Shown here: piece after piece, positions 8,433 through 17,221 of the stretch
How positions within the stretch are numbered: position 1 is the first letter of the stretch
How the letters are laid out: each line of letters opens with the position of its first letter
Source: Methylomicrobium sp051061015
GTDB lineage: Bacteria; Pseudomonadota; Gammaproteobacteria; Methylococcales; Methylomonadaceae
Assembly: GCA_051061015.1 (NCBI GenBank)
Contig: JBPFEG010000060.1
Location: 137,924 to 201,923 of the forward strand
DNA: 64,000 nucleotides
Direction: 5' to 3'
The notes under the pieces: generated by a model
What the model was told of the DNA's origin: nothing
What the model saw: the letters and a program-made list of their open reading frames with translations, nothing else
Database searches by the model: none
Program-made: the position numbers and the translations under genes

Positions 8433-10094
8433 TTACTTCCGTGTCTGCGTCCGCCACAAATTGACTATATCGGCTACATCCAGATCGGTCTTGCCTTCGC
8501 GCCAGCCGGTAAAATAATCGACATCGTTGCTTTTCGGTTCCGGGTTCGGCCGGTAAATCTGCACTCGCGTCGGTAGCGGTGCGGCCTCGCCGACAACCAG
8601 TGCCTCGCCCCGGCCGAGCGAGGTCAAAATGTCGGTCAGATCGCCTTCCGCTTCCGGCACTAAACCTCTGATATAAGCCTGGTCGTCCGGGTTGGTGGTG
8701 CGGAGGCAAATGAATGAACTGCACTGGGCCAGCATCGTTTCGGAGAGTTCGGTCGGCCGCTGGCTGACCACGCCGATCGAAACACCGTATTTCCGTCCTT
8801 CTTTCGCAATACGCTCCATCATCCGTTTGGTGCCGTCGAACTGGCCGCCTTTCTCACGCGGAATATAGGCATGTGCTTCTTCGCAGATCAGCGTGATCGG
8901 AAATTCGCGCCGGTGCGGGTTCCAGTAATTGAATTCATACGCCAGGCGGCCGACCTGCGCCGAGACGGCCGGCCTCACGTCGGTCGGCACCGAGCTTAAA
9001 TCGACTACCGTGATATTGCCTTTTTTGTGGCCGAGACCGACAAATTCGCTGAGCAGTTCGGCCATGCTTTCGGAGTTGTTCCGGCGTTTCGGTTTCAACA
9101 GGAAGTCATAGCGCACATCGTTGAAACGGCTTTGCATCCGGATCAGGAACTCGTCGAACATGCCGAACAGCGCGCCCTGCGTCTTGCCGAAATCCTTCCG
9201 TTCCTCATTCGCGGCTTTGAACTGCATATACATTTCGGCCAGCGAGAAATAGATCGGCGTATCGATCGATACGGTCGGGAGCCCGATCCGCTTGCCCTCC
9301 TTGCGTTTAAGCTGTTGCAGGACCTCGCGCATGTACGACATCTGGATCGTCGCACCCTTGTCGTCGCGGTCGATGAACAGATCGACCAGTTCCGCATAGG
9401 TCATCATCCAGTACGGCATTTCCATTTCCATCGCGTCGATGTAATTGACTTGGTCTTCCCCAAAGGCGGACTGCACCACACCGTTTTCATCCTTCCAGCA
9501 ATATTCGCCGTGCAGGTCGAGCATGATCAAATGAGTTCTGGGCATCGCGCGGATCGTGTTCTGGATCAGGCTGGTTACCGTCCAGGACTTGCCGGAACCG
9601 GACTGGCCGAGAATCGCGAAATGCCGGCCGAACAGCGCGCGCGGGTCGAGGCTCAGATGATAATCCTTGTGCGTCGACAATTGGCCGATGAAAAACTGAT
9701 AATCCCGGAATTTGGAAAAAATCGCGTTGATTTCGTCGAGCCCGACCGCATACACCTTCGCGCCGGGGGTCGGATAATGGCGCACACCGCGCACGAACAG
9801 ACCGTTTTCCTGGATCTCGCCGACCGGAATCAGCGATATGAAGCGTTCCGACTTGCGTACGCCATCGCCGTTATAGCGGTCCTTCTCCCAGATTTTGAAC
9901 ACCAGCGCCAGAACGCCGATGTTCGCCTGGCGGATCACAACATAAGAGCCGATATGCCCGGCCAGAATCTCTTCGTTGCCGACTTTAATGATCGGCAACT
10001 CGCTGGCATGCTCTTCGGCGATACGGGCGTCCATCCCGTCCCCGCGCACTTCGGATAAATAGCCTATATGAATCGGCATCTGCTGTTCGGTCAT
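8433..10094 (-). CDS. HerA-type ATP-binding DNA translocase (DUF87 family)
   Basis: A 553-residue FtsK/HerA-superfamily ATPase. The N-terminal 110 residues look like a HAS-barrel (IGSYVVIRQANIG, VGEIQENGLFVRG). The P-loop GQSGSGKS lies at 163-170 after HFAIL, the Walker B-like strand is ITLICEEAHAYIPRE, and conserved downstream pieces include KEGRKYGVSIGVVSQRPTEL and SSFICLRTTNPDD with an arginine-finger-like stretch. HerA hexamers pump DNA and normally work with the NurA nuclease, or with SIR2/DUF4297-type partners in phage defence. No partner gene is adjacent: slyD is downstream and a decayed 690-base stretch is upstream. Function is therefore left at ATP-dependent DNA translocase. The start could also be the Met at residue 6. 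Confidence 0.82.
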   Translation of the reverse strand: MTEQQMPIHIGYLSEVRGDGMDARIAEEHASELPIIKVGNEEILAGHIGSYVVIRQANIGVLALVFKIWEKDRYNGDGVRKSERFISLIPVGEIQENGLFVRGVRHYPTPGAKVYAVGLDEINAIFSKFRDYQFFIGQLSTHKDYHLSLDPRALFGRHFAILGQSGSGKSWTVTSLIQNTIRAMPRTHLIMLDLHGEYCWKDENGVVQSAFGEDQVNYIDAMEMEMPYWMMTYAELVDLFIDRDDKGATIQMSYMREVLQQLKRKEGKRIGLPTVSIDTPIYFSLAEMYMQFKAANEERKDFGKTQGALFGMFDEFLIRMQSRFNDVRYDFLLKPKRRNNSESMAELLSEFVGLGHKKGNITVVDLSSVPTDVRPAVSAQVGRLAYEFNYWNPHRREFPITLICEEAHAYIPREKGGQFDGTKRMMERIAKEGRKYGVSIGVVSQRPTELSETMLAQCSSFICLRTTNPDDQAYIRGLVPEAEGDLTDILTSLGRGEALVVGEAAPLPTRVQIYRPNPEPKSNDVDYFTGWREGKTDLDVADIVNLWRTQTRK

Positions 10095-10246
10095 CGTTTA
10101 ACTCAACTTGATAAAGAATACAGTTAAGATTAGACCAGTTTGGGGCAGAGATGAAGAAACGGGAGGGGCAACCGCAGCTGGCCGCTCGCTGTCGTGCATA
10201 CTGCACTCCCCAAACTCAGAAGATCAGAATGCTAAGGGAATGACCA

Positions 10247-10271
10247 GTCAAGCACGTCAAGCGCGTCAAGC
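10247..10271. repeat. three 9-base-period GTCAAGC direct repeats
   Basis: GTCAAGC occurs at 10247, 10256 and 10265, separated by two variable bases each time (AC, GC). The array sits in the non-coding stretch upstream of the minus-strand HerA-like gene. It could be a protein binding site or chance slippage; nothing else supports a role. Confidence 0.45.
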
Positions 10272-10534
10272 GGTGTGAGAAGCCGTAAAGCAAGGAACGC
10301 GTTGAGCGAATCAGCTAACCCTGATAAAAAACCATCATTCCGGGCCCTCTATTATCCCCTGCGTTAGAACGCCCAAAGCTGGCGGCCAGTAAAATAATCT
10401 TGCGATACGAAACCTTTATAAGTTCCAGGGTTTATGGCCGATTATCGCCGGGCCAATCCACCCTATCCAGCCTTTACCTCCAGTCATATGCCCTTGAACA
10501 GGCATGAGCCTGTGCTATCGGCGGTTTCGAATAG

Positions 10535-10753
10535 CAACTTACCGGTGAAGAACTGGCAATGATGTCCACGTACTGGATGGCACTTTCTGATAGGGAATCG
10601 AAACCTGAATTAGTTGGCATTGATCTTGTACGTCATCACTACAACCCGCAGGCCAAACAGAGAACCTGGTCTTAAGCGCTTGAATTTGTTCAGGCCAGAT
10701 GGGAATGTGCAGGTTTTATCCCAACTTTATACCCACAAAATCTAAAAAATTGA
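10535..10753 (+). pseudogene. gene remnant with internal TAA
   Basis: A reading frame of 72 codons from after the TAG at 10532 to the TGA at 10751 is interrupted once, by TAA at 10673. The first part reads GEELAMMSTYWMALSDRE and then a stretch ending YNPQAKQRTWS. After the stop the frame continues ALEFVQARWECAGFIPT. The amino acid composition on both sides of the stop is protein-like, suggesting the 3' end of a decayed gene. I do not recognise the family. It may equally be chance open frame; confidence is low. Confidence 0.3.
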
Positions 10754-10787
10754 TGGATATGAAACAAAACGCATTCAGGAGCATACC

Positions 10788-11048
10788 ATGAATATTGAAG
10801 ATTTGGATTTAGGCGATGTCGTTTACGCCACCCGTCCTATCATCGACGACGGCAGCATGCCCGATGGCGAAGAAGGTATTTTATTAGCTCCGGCCGGCGC
10901 CCGCGGCGTGATTATGATGAAAGGCTACGTGGAAGAAAATCCGGAGCGCTGCGTGTTCCTGGTGCGTTTTGAAGACCGGGATTTGAATTTGGGACGCCCG
11001 ATCGGTTGTTGGGTTGAGGATTTGACAGTGGCAAAAACAGTCATGTGA
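10788..11048 (+). CDS. NifZ-like domain protein
   Basis: An 86-residue acidic protein matching the NifZ domain pattern: LGDVVYATRPIIDDG near the N terminus, then GILLAPAGARGVIMMKGYV, the strand VFLVRFEDRD, and the closing IGCWVEDLTV. NifZ proteins help mature the P-cluster of nitrogenase MoFe protein, but NifZ-domain proteins also occur away from nif genes. No nif gene is visible here. AGGAG stands 10 bases before the ATG, a good ribosome binding site. The SagB-type gene begins 65 bases downstream on the same strand, so the pair may be co-transcribed. A role with that oxidoreductase is possible but not demonstrated. Confidence 0.75.
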   Translation: MNIEDLDLGDVVYATRPIIDDGSMPDGEEGILLAPAGARGVIMMKGYVEENPERCVFLVRFEDRDLNLGRPIGCWVEDLTVAKTVM

Positions 11049-11113
11049 CTTCCATGGTACAGCATTTCCGCGCTACGATAGAATGCTCATGTGATACTTT
11101 TACCGTCGCGACC

Positions 11114-12718
11114 ATGCCTAACGAAAACACTAGCCCTACGACAAGCGGCGCCGTGCTTGATTACCACCAACGGACCAAGCACCAGCTCAATGCTTATGCC
11201 AAAGGGCCGGCCGCACTGGATTGGGAAGATCAGCCCGATCCGTTTCGCCGCTTTGAGGGCTGTGAAAACGTCCCGCTGCCGTTACCGGGCCAGGATGTCG
11301 CATGCCTGTTCAGCGACCTGGACCGTCCCGGCAGGATTGCGCCTCAGACACTCAACCTGACTACATTGGGCTTATTCCTGGAGTTGGCGTTAGGCTTGTC
11401 CGCCTGGAAACAATACGGTCCGGATCGCTGGGCGCTGCGCTGCAATCCATCCAGCGGCAATCTCCATCCGACCGAAGCTTATTTGGTCTGCACCGATAAC
11501 TCCCTTCTGCCCGCGGGCGTTTATCACTACCTCAGCCATGACCACTCGCTGGAAAGGCGCTGCAAGTTTACGCCTGAAAAAATGGAGCCTGCGCTCTATC
11601 TCGGCTTGTCGTCCATTCACTGGCGCGAAGCCTGGAAATACGGCGAACGCGCTTTCCGCTATTGCCAGCATGATATCGGCCACGCCCTGGCCGCCTTAAG
11701 CTATGCCGCGGCCTGTCTGGGCTGGCGGATAGAATTGCTCGGCGAAACCGCCGACGCCGACCTGGCAAGCTGGCTGGGATTGAATCGAAGCGAAGACTTT
11801 ATCGAACATGAACGCGAAGCGCCGGATTTGTATTGCCGCCTGCATGTCGACACGCGCCATGGCCATTTCGAGCCCGCCGATTTGTCGCTAAGCCAGCAAA
11901 ATGCCCAGTGGTCAGGCAAAGCCCGGCGCTTGAGCCAACATCATTTTTACCGCTGGCCCGTCATCGATGAAGTGTCCCTCGCCGCGCAAAAACCGTCTAC
12001 CCCGGCCGAACGCTGGCAGGCGCCCTTTGAAGCTTTACCCGGCGTCAGCCACGATCAATGTGCCAGCCATTTGATTCGGCAGCGCCGCAGCGCTCAGCAA
12101 TTCAATGCCATGGCTAAGGCTTTAGCGCTGGCCGACTTCAAACGGATACTGCAAGCTGCGCTGCCCAACGCCAAACCGCCTTTTACCGCCTGGAACTGGC
12201 CGCCGCAGGTACATTTGCTGTTATTCGTGCATCGTGTAGAAGGGATGGAACCGGGCCTGTATTTCCTGCCGCGCGATGCCACTTGCATAGCTGAACTTCG
12301 GCAGGTGTTTTCACAGGATTTTACCTGGGAAACCGTTGCCGCCCCTTTTACCTTATTTCGCCTGGTGGCCGGCAATATCCGGCAAGCCGCCAAAACCCTG
12401 TCCTGTCATCAAAATATTGCCAGCGACAGCGCATTCAGCCTGGGCATGCTGGCGCGTTTTGCCGGCAATATCGCCGCGGAGCCTTGGTGTTACCGACGAT
12501 TATTCTGGGAGTGCGGCCTGCTGGGGCAGACTTTATACCTGGAAGCCGAAGCCGCCGGGGTACGCGGCACCGGTATCGGCTGCTTTTTTGACGACGCGGT
12601 TCACGGCGTCCTGGGGTTAACGGACAACCGCTGGCAAAGCCTGTATCACTTTACCATCGGCGAGCCGCTGGAAGATGCAAGGCTGCAAAGCCTGCCGGCT
12701 TATGATCATTTGAAATGA
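11114..12718 (+). CDS. SagB/ThcOx-type nitroreductase, two tandem domains
   Basis: A 534-residue flavin oxidoreductase with two nitroreductase-like halves. The first covers about residues 75-280 (LRCNPSSGNLHPTEAYLV, then DIGHALAALSYAAACLGW). The second covers about 320-530 (LIRQRRSAQQF, then FWECGLLGQTLYLEAEA and GTGIGCFFDD). SagB-type enzymes oxidise azolines to azoles in peptide toxins and antibiotics, but two-domain forms in environmental bacteria are mostly uncharacterised. No precursor peptide, cyclodehydratase or radical enzyme is adjacent. ATG 11114 is preferred over the GTG at 11045 because the intervening residues look non-coding and cysteine-rich. The upstream partner is the NifZ-like gene. 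Confidence 0.8.
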   Translation: MPNENTSPTTSGAVLDYHQRTKHQLNAYAKGPAALDWEDQPDPFRRFEGCENVPLPLPGQDVACLFSDLDRPGRIAPQTLNLTTLGLFLELALGLSAWKQYGPDRWALRCNPSSGNLHPTEAYLVCTDNSLLPAGVYHYLSHDHSLERRCKFTPEKMEPALYLGLSSIHWREAWKYGERAFRYCQHDIGHALAALSYAAACLGWRIELLGETADADLASWLGLNRSEDFIEHEREAPDLYCRLHVDTRHGHFEPADLSLSQQNAQWSGKARRLSQHHFYRWPVIDEVSLAAQKPSTPAERWQAPFEALPGVSHDQCASHLIRQRRSAQQFNAMAKALALADFKRILQAALPNAKPPFTAWNWPPQVHLLLFVHRVEGMEPGLYFLPRDATCIAELRQVFSQDFTWETVAAPFTLFRLVAGNIRQAAKTLSCHQNIASDSAFSLGMLARFAGNIAAEPWCYRRLFWECGLLGQTLYLEAEAAGVRGTGIGCFFDDAVHGVLGLTDNRWQSLYHFTIGEPLEDARLQSLPAYDHLK

Positions 12719-13076
12719 TTCAGCCCGCAATGTCTTAAGTCGCCTGGAGCAATTGAAGCGCCACCACGGCAGGCTTTTGGGACTCATACCTCGGAATAAT
12801 AATTTGAGACTTAAACTGAAGCACCGCTACGGGCTGGGCGAGCCCAATGAAATCATCAAAAGATCGAATTCAACATTAACGAGCCAATACCATATTTGTT
12901 TCGAGAGCTGGGTCTGTATCTTCTAAAAAGTTGAAATTATTAAAATTTTAAACACTTTAGGGAAAGGCGTGTCTATTTAAGGAGGTTAGTTTGACTTCCT
13001 CGATCATTAACTTGCCACCAGTTTTAATAGAAAGCTGCTGTCCCGGAATGATCACATTGTTGTAATTATTAGCGGA
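12719..13076. other. 358-base intergenic stretch, nothing assignable
   Basis: AT-rich towards its 3' end. One frame is open without a plausible start from about 12720 to 12920, but it matches nothing I recognise. A stretch reading AAGGAGG near 12980 is not followed by an ATG in good position. No hairpin with a T-run follows the SagB-type gene. Confidence 0.4.
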
Positions 13077-14000
13077 ATGGCTCGAATGAGTGAACGAAAT
13101 GCGCTTTTTATTTCCAATAAAAAAAGTGGCAAAGCAGATAATGAGCTCGATGGCGCCGTTAGGATTCTTAAAGAATTAGGCGTTAACCTGATCGAAGAGG
13201 AATCTGAAGATTCATTCCACATTAATGAGCTAATCCGACAACACCGCGATAAAATCGATACTGTCATCCTGGCAGGCGGTGACGGAACCATGAGTTCCGC
13301 CGCAGGTTCGCTCTCGGAATGCGGTCTTGCTCTGGGTATTTTGCCGATGGGTACTGCCAATGACTTGGCACGTACCTTGAAAATTCCGGAATCCGTTGAA
13401 GCAGCCGCTGCGATAATCGCAAACGGCCGCCTGCATGCCATTGATCTGGGCAAAGTGAATAATCATTATTTTGTCAATGCGGCCCATATCGGGCTTGGCG
13501 TCAAAGTAAACCTCAATCTGACCAGTGAACTTAAATCCCGCTGGGGACGTTTCAGTTATGCCAGAAGTCTAATTGAGGCATTCAGTTCCATGCGTCCATT
13601 TCGTGCGGATATTGTCTGCGATGGAGTAGGATTCAGTGTACGTTCTATTCATATTACTGTTGCCAACGGCCGATTTTACGGAGGCGGAATGACTTTAACA
13701 AAGGAGGCTTCGGTCGATGACCATAAATTGAGAGTTTTTAGTCTGGAACCGCAAAGCTTCTGGAAACTGTTAAGCCATTCTGTCGTTATTCTGGGCGGCC
13801 GGTTAAAAGGCCGGGAAGGTGTCTGGCTCCGTAGCGGCGCCACCCTGAGGATAAGCACTTCCAGACCCTTGGATATTTATGCGGATGGTGAGTGTATTTC
13901 CCGGACGCCTGCTAGTTTCGAACTGCAGCCGAACAGTTTACAGGTCTACGTCCCGGCCGATTATTTTACCCAGGGAGAAACAGGAAATGCTGAGGAATGA
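13077..14000 (+). CDS. diacylglycerol/lipid kinase (YegS/DAGK family)
   Basis: A 307-residue DAGK-catalytic-domain protein, phosphorylating a lipid or diacylglycerol-like substrate at the membrane face. The N-terminal domain has ALFISNKKSGK, the nucleotide-binding GGDGT at residues 67-71, and LPMGTANDLARTLKIP, the phosphate and magnesium site. The second beta domain has HIGLGV, TVANGRFYGGGM, DDHKLRVFSLE and the closing YADGECISRTPASFEL. These are the diagnostic family motifs in order. The lipid substrate cannot be predicted. The next gene overlaps the 3' end by 14 bases and is surely co-translated. ATG 13077 or 13086 are both possible starts. Confidence 0.88.
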   Translation: MARMSERNALFISNKKSGKADNELDGAVRILKELGVNLIEEESEDSFHINELIRQHRDKIDTVILAGGDGTMSSAAGSLSECGLALGILPMGTANDLARTLKIPESVEAAAAIIANGRLHAIDLGKVNNHYFVNAAHIGLGVKVNLNLTSELKSRWGRFSYARSLIEAFSSMRPFRADIVCDGVGFSVRSIHITVANGRFYGGGMTLTKEASVDDHKLRVFSLEPQSFWKLLSHSVVILGGRLKGREGVWLRSGATLRISTSRPLDIYADGECISRTPASFELQPNSLQVYVPADYFTQGETGNAEE

Positions 14001-14412
14001 AAAACAAGTGGCACTGGATACGGTTATCAACTCAAGCCGGAAGTCGATCGAATATTATCGCTGGGTTGCAGATTCCAGCCATGATCAACGGCTCAAGGAA
14101 TTGCTCTATAAGCTGGCTCTGCAGCGGGAAATGATTGTCGATAAGCTTGCGCCGCAGATGTATAAGCTCGGGGACATGCCCTCTTCGCCTGACCCTGAAA
14201 AACTGGCTGTGGAGGAAATGTTTACCCAAATTAAAGCCAGCTTCTCAGCGGACGGAGAGGATGTGCTGTCGGCCAGTTTAGACGAGCTCGACTCACAGCT
14301 TCTTCAGTCAATCAGCGAGGCTTTTGGTCTGGATTTTGAACAGGAAACCATGGCCATGCTACGGGACCTTCAAAAAGCGGTAGGCGATGCGAAGAAAAAG
14401 CGGGAAGGCTAG
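13987..14412 (+). CDS. helical ferritin-like (DUF2383-type) protein
   Basis: A 141-residue, all-helical acidic protein without cysteines, signal peptide or membrane segment. The pattern of two antiparallel helices (KQVALDTVINSSRKSIEYYR, then LKELLYKLALQREMI) followed by an amphipathic helix pair resembles ferritin-like DUF2383/PA2169 proteins, though the usual metal ligands are not obvious. The ATG at 13987 is chosen because GGGAGAAACAGGAA immediately precedes it; longer in-frame starts would lie inside the lipid kinase gene. It overlaps that gene by 14 bases and converges with feoC, overlapping it by 4 bases. Probably a stress-related partner of the lipid kinase; this is inference. Confidence 0.6.
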   Translation: MLRNEKQVALDTVINSSRKSIEYYRWVADSSHDQRLKELLYKLALQREMIVDKLAPQMYKLGDMPSSPDPEKLAVEEMFTQIKASFSADGEDVLSASLDELDSQLLQSISEAFGLDFEQETMAMLRDLQKAVGDAKKKREG

Positions 14413-14639
14413 GATGTTTTATCGATCCACTCATAAAGCTCAATCGACGCGGGATCGCATTTGCAGCAACTGCCGCCGCAGGTGGTACCCGAAGGCAGTT
14501 TGCGAAGGTTGCCTTTGCTGATCCATTTGCCGAGCATGCCGCGCAGAGCCTCTGCATCGACGTTGAAATGATTGGCTAGATCGATCAAGGCGACGCGACG
14601 CTGTTCCCGGATGTAGTTACGAAGATCAGACAGGATCAA
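14409..14639 (-). CDS. feoC: FeoC-like regulatory protein
   Basis: A 76-residue winged-helix protein of the FeoC family: LSDLRNYIREQRRVALIDLA, then the recognition helix region and a cysteine cluster CGGSCCKC near residues 54-61 that can hold an iron-sulphur cluster. FeoC is thought to sense iron or oxygen and to protect FeoB from proteolysis (FtsH in Salmonella). Interestingly an ftsH lies 9 kb away in this window. The start overlaps the feoB 3' end by 14 bases, so translation is coupled in feoABC. Converges with the DUF2383-type gene. Confidence 0.85.
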   Translation of the reverse strand: MILSDLRNYIREQRRVALIDLANHFNVDAEALRGMLGKWISKGNLRKLPSGTTCGGSCCKCDPASIELYEWIDKTS

Positions 14640-16950
14640 TGGCTGCTCCCTTGTTGATGGTCGGACCGGACTGCTTGCCGTACCACCATAATCCGGTAAT
14701 TATGCAGGCAAACACAGTGATCAGACCGATGAGCCACACCAATGATTCGACGGGATGTTCACCAAACGTCATTATCTGATAAAAAACCGTCGCGGTCATA
14801 TAAGCTATCCCTGTGGTCCAGAGCAGAACAAATACAGTCCAGCCACGGTTCGTTTCGCGGTAGATCGCGGCGGTCGCGGCGACGCAGGGCGCATAGAGCA
14901 GAATGAACAGCAGATAGGCAAATGCACCCGCCTGACCATCAAAACTGCGCTGCATCGCGGCATAAGCGCCGGTTTCGACTTCGAGTTCGCTGCTGGCGAC
15001 TTCAATGTTAAGACCCAAAGGATCCAGCACATTATTTGCGACACCAGTCAGATTTTCTGGAATGGTCAGCAGCGCGGTTTGCAGAGCGTCTTTCAGATTG
15101 AAGGCATCCGCTTCGATTGTTGTTGAGGCCGTTGCGTTCATCTGGCTGTACAAGGCATTCAGCGTGCCGACGACCGCTTCTTTGGCCAGCACGCCGGTGA
15201 AGATGCCGACCGTGGCTGGCCAGTTGTCGTTCTTGATGCCCATCGGTTCGAATGCAGGGGTCAGGCCGCGGCCGATTTCGCTCAAGACCGATTTATCGCT
15301 GTTTTCACGGCCGAAACTGCCGTCGGTACCCAATGCGTTCAGAAAATTCAGCACCAATACCATTGGCACGATCACCTTTCCGGCATTGAACAGGAACGAC
15401 TTGAGCCGGTCCCAGGTGCGGATCAACATGCCGCGCAGGGTAGGGAGGTGATAAACCGGCAGTTCCATGATGAACGGCGAGGATTCGCCTTTGAACAGCG
15501 TATGGCGCATGATCAAACCGGTCAGTACGGCAACGCCGATGCCCAGCAGGTACAGTCCGAAGACCAGATTCTGGCCATTGACTGGAAAAAATGCGGCCGC
15601 GAACAGCGCATAAACCGGCAGTCGCGCGCCGCAGGACATGAACGGGTTCATCAGATTGGTCAATATCCGGTCGCGCGGGTTTTCCAGTGTCCGTGTTGCC
15701 ATGATCGCGGGCACATTGCAGCCGAAGCCGACGATCATCGGCACGAACGATTTGCCGGGCAGACCGATCATGCGCATGAAGCGGTCCATCACGAACGCGG
15801 CGCGCGCCATGTAGCCCGAGTCTTCGAGCGCGGACAGAAACAGGAACAGAAATCCGACGATTGGGATGAAGGTCGCGACGACCTGGATGCCGCCGCCGAT
15901 GCCCTGAGTGATCAATACGGTCAGCCAGTCGGGCAGGCCCGAGTCGGCCAGGACCAACCCCAGGCCATTAACGAGCAGTGCCGCGGCGGCCTGATCGAAA
16001 AAATCGACGAACGCGCTGCCGATGTTGATCGTAAACATGAACATTGCGTACATGACCAGCAAAAAGATGGGAATGCCTAGAAAACGGTTCAGCACGATAT
16101 TGTCGATGCGTTCGGACGTATGACGGCTGACTTCGTTCTGTTTACAGACCGCACCTTGCGTCAGTTGATTCACGAAGCCGTAGCGCGCATCGGCGGCCAG
16201 GATGTCGATCTCGTCGTCGGTTTCCTGCTCGATGCGGCGCTGTAGGGCTTTGACGGATTCGGTCAAAGCGGAACCTGCGATTTTTTGCGCCAGCGTATCG
16301 TCTTCGAGCAAACGCACGCTTAGCCAGCGCAGGTCGCAGCGATGCCGCTCTGCGGCATTTTCGAGCTGCGGCGCGAGTTCGACTATCGCCTGCTCCAGCG
16401 CAGGCGCATAGTCAATGCTTAAATCGGGAATCGGCTGGGTGACTGCCGCCTGGTTGATCGCTTTTTTGAGCGCGCCGATGCCCTGTTTGGTCGAGGCGAC
16501 GATCGGCAAGACCGGGCAGCCCAGGCGTTCGGAAAGATAGGCGATATCGATCTTGATGCCTCGCTGTTTGACCGCGTCCATCATGTTCAGCACCAGGATC
16601 ATCGGCGTGCGCATTTCGACCAATTGCGAGGTTAAATACAGATGGCGTTCGATACTGGACGCATCGACGATATTCACGATCAGGTCGGCTTCCTTGGCCG
16701 CGACAAAATCGCGGGCGACTTTTTCGTCGAGCGAAACCTGATCGTCGGAGGCTTCGAGCGAGTAGGTGCCGGGCAAATCGACCAGTTCGATCGTTTTGCC
16801 TTCAAAAGCGTACTCGCCGGTCTTTTTTTCGACCGTTACGCCGGGCCAGTTGCCGACGTGCTGTTTCGCGCCGGTCAACGCATTGAAAAGAGTGGTCTTG
16901 CCGCAATTGGGGTTGCCGACCACGCCGACCGTAAAATCGGCGGCCATCAA
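14626..16950 (-). CDS. feoB: ferrous iron transporter FeoB
   Basis: Inner-membrane Fe(II) uptake protein of 774 residues. The N-terminal G-domain has GNPNCGKT at residues 12-19, the G2/G3 region with VDLPGTYSL, and NMMD as the G4 motif near 126. A helical GDI-like region follows. From about residue 285 there are the membrane segments of the two inverted Gate motifs, with SALEDSGYMARAAFVMDR, GFGCNVPAI and the second cysteine-bearing GCNVP-like SCGARLPVY. The length and order are those of the proteobacterial form. feoA upstream overlaps by 4 bases and feoC downstream by 14 bases, giving a single transcript behind the Fur-box-like site at 17222. Confidence 0.96.
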   Translation of the reverse strand: MMAADFTVGVVGNPNCGKTTLFNALTGAKQHVGNWPGVTVEKKTGEYAFEGKTIELVDLPGTYSLEASDDQVSLDEKVARDFVAAKEADLIVNIVDASSIERHLYLTSQLVEMRTPMILVLNMMDAVKQRGIKIDIAYLSERLGCPVLPIVASTKQGIGALKKAINQAAVTQPIPDLSIDYAPALEQAIVELAPQLENAAERHRCDLRWLSVRLLEDDTLAQKIAGSALTESVKALQRRIEQETDDEIDILAADARYGFVNQLTQGAVCKQNEVSRHTSERIDNIVLNRFLGIPIFLLVMYAMFMFTINIGSAFVDFFDQAAAALLVNGLGLVLADSGLPDWLTVLITQGIGGGIQVVATFIPIVGFLFLFLSALEDSGYMARAAFVMDRFMRMIGLPGKSFVPMIVGFGCNVPAIMATRTLENPRDRILTNLMNPFMSCGARLPVYALFAAAFFPVNGQNLVFGLYLLGIGVAVLTGLIMRHTLFKGESSPFIMELPVYHLPTLRGMLIRTWDRLKSFLFNAGKVIVPMVLVLNFLNALGTDGSFGRENSDKSVLSEIGRGLTPAFEPMGIKNDNWPATVGIFTGVLAKEAVVGTLNALYSQMNATASTTIEADAFNLKDALQTALLTIPENLTGVANNVLDPLGLNIEVASSELEVETGAYAAMQRSFDGQAGAFAYLLFILLYAPCVAATAAIYRETNRGWTVFVLLWTTGIAYMTATVFYQIMTFGEHPVESLVWLIGLITVFACIITGLWWYGKQSGPTINKGAAIDPV

Positions 16951-17180
16951 AGCTTCTCGATTTGCAATACCGCGGCTTCGTCTTTACGCAAGGTCAGGGA
17001 AAAACCGCGCAGGCGGATTTCGACGGGGTCGCCCATCGGCGCGAAGCGGGTAACGCTGAATTCGGTGCCGGGTGTCAGCCCCATCGCCAGCAGGCGTTTG
17101 CGGTAGGCTTTCCCGGCTTTGTCGAAGCCGACGATTTTGGCTAAATCGCCGACAGCAAGTTTTTTCAAGTCAATCAACAT
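16947..17180 (-). CDS. feoA: ferrous iron transport protein A
   Basis: A 77-residue SH3-like protein that binds and assists FeoB on the cytoplasmic side. It shows the family pattern: LAVGDLAKIVGFDKAG, then YRKRLLAMGLTPGTEFSV with the conserved LxxMGLxPG turn, PMGDPVEIRLRGFSLTLRK, and a final strand carrying AAVLQIEKL. It is the first gene of the minus-strand feoABC operon and overlaps feoB by ATGA. Regulation by Fur is suggested by the site 40 bases upstream of its start. Confidence 0.94.
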   Translation of the reverse strand: MLIDLKKLAVGDLAKIVGFDKAGKAYRKRLLAMGLTPGTEFSVTRFAPMGDPVEIRLRGFSLTLRKDEAAVLQIEKL

Positions 17181-17221
17181 AAATCGGCCTTCAAATTGAA
17201 TTGTGTACTGAATTGACTAAG

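Larger units (their letters stand above)
10095..10787. other. 690-base stretch without intact gene, with remnants
   Basis: Between the herA-like gene and the nifZ-like gene no intact coding region is visible. It contains three tandem GTCAAGC copies, a 42-codon open stretch at 10434-10562 beginning MADYRRANPP, and a 72-codon reading frame at 10535-10753 interrupted by one TAA. MADYRRA recalls the first residues of REP-associated tyrosine transposases, but the following sequence does not, so this is only a hint. The stretch looks like a site of past insertion and decay. Confidence 0.5.

Noticed and set aside
9027..10058. 343-codon plus-strand frame antisense to the HerA-like gene
   Set aside because: It mirrors the coding frame of a clear ATPase; histidine/arginine-rich composition is typical of antisense frames.
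10247..10271. GTCAAGC repeats as a CRISPR or plasmid iteron array
   Set aside because: Only three copies with two-base spacing and no cas or rep gene; kept only as a short repeat.
15448..16080. 210-codon frame antisense to feoB
   Set aside because: Glutamine/histidine-rich shadow of FeoB membrane codons.
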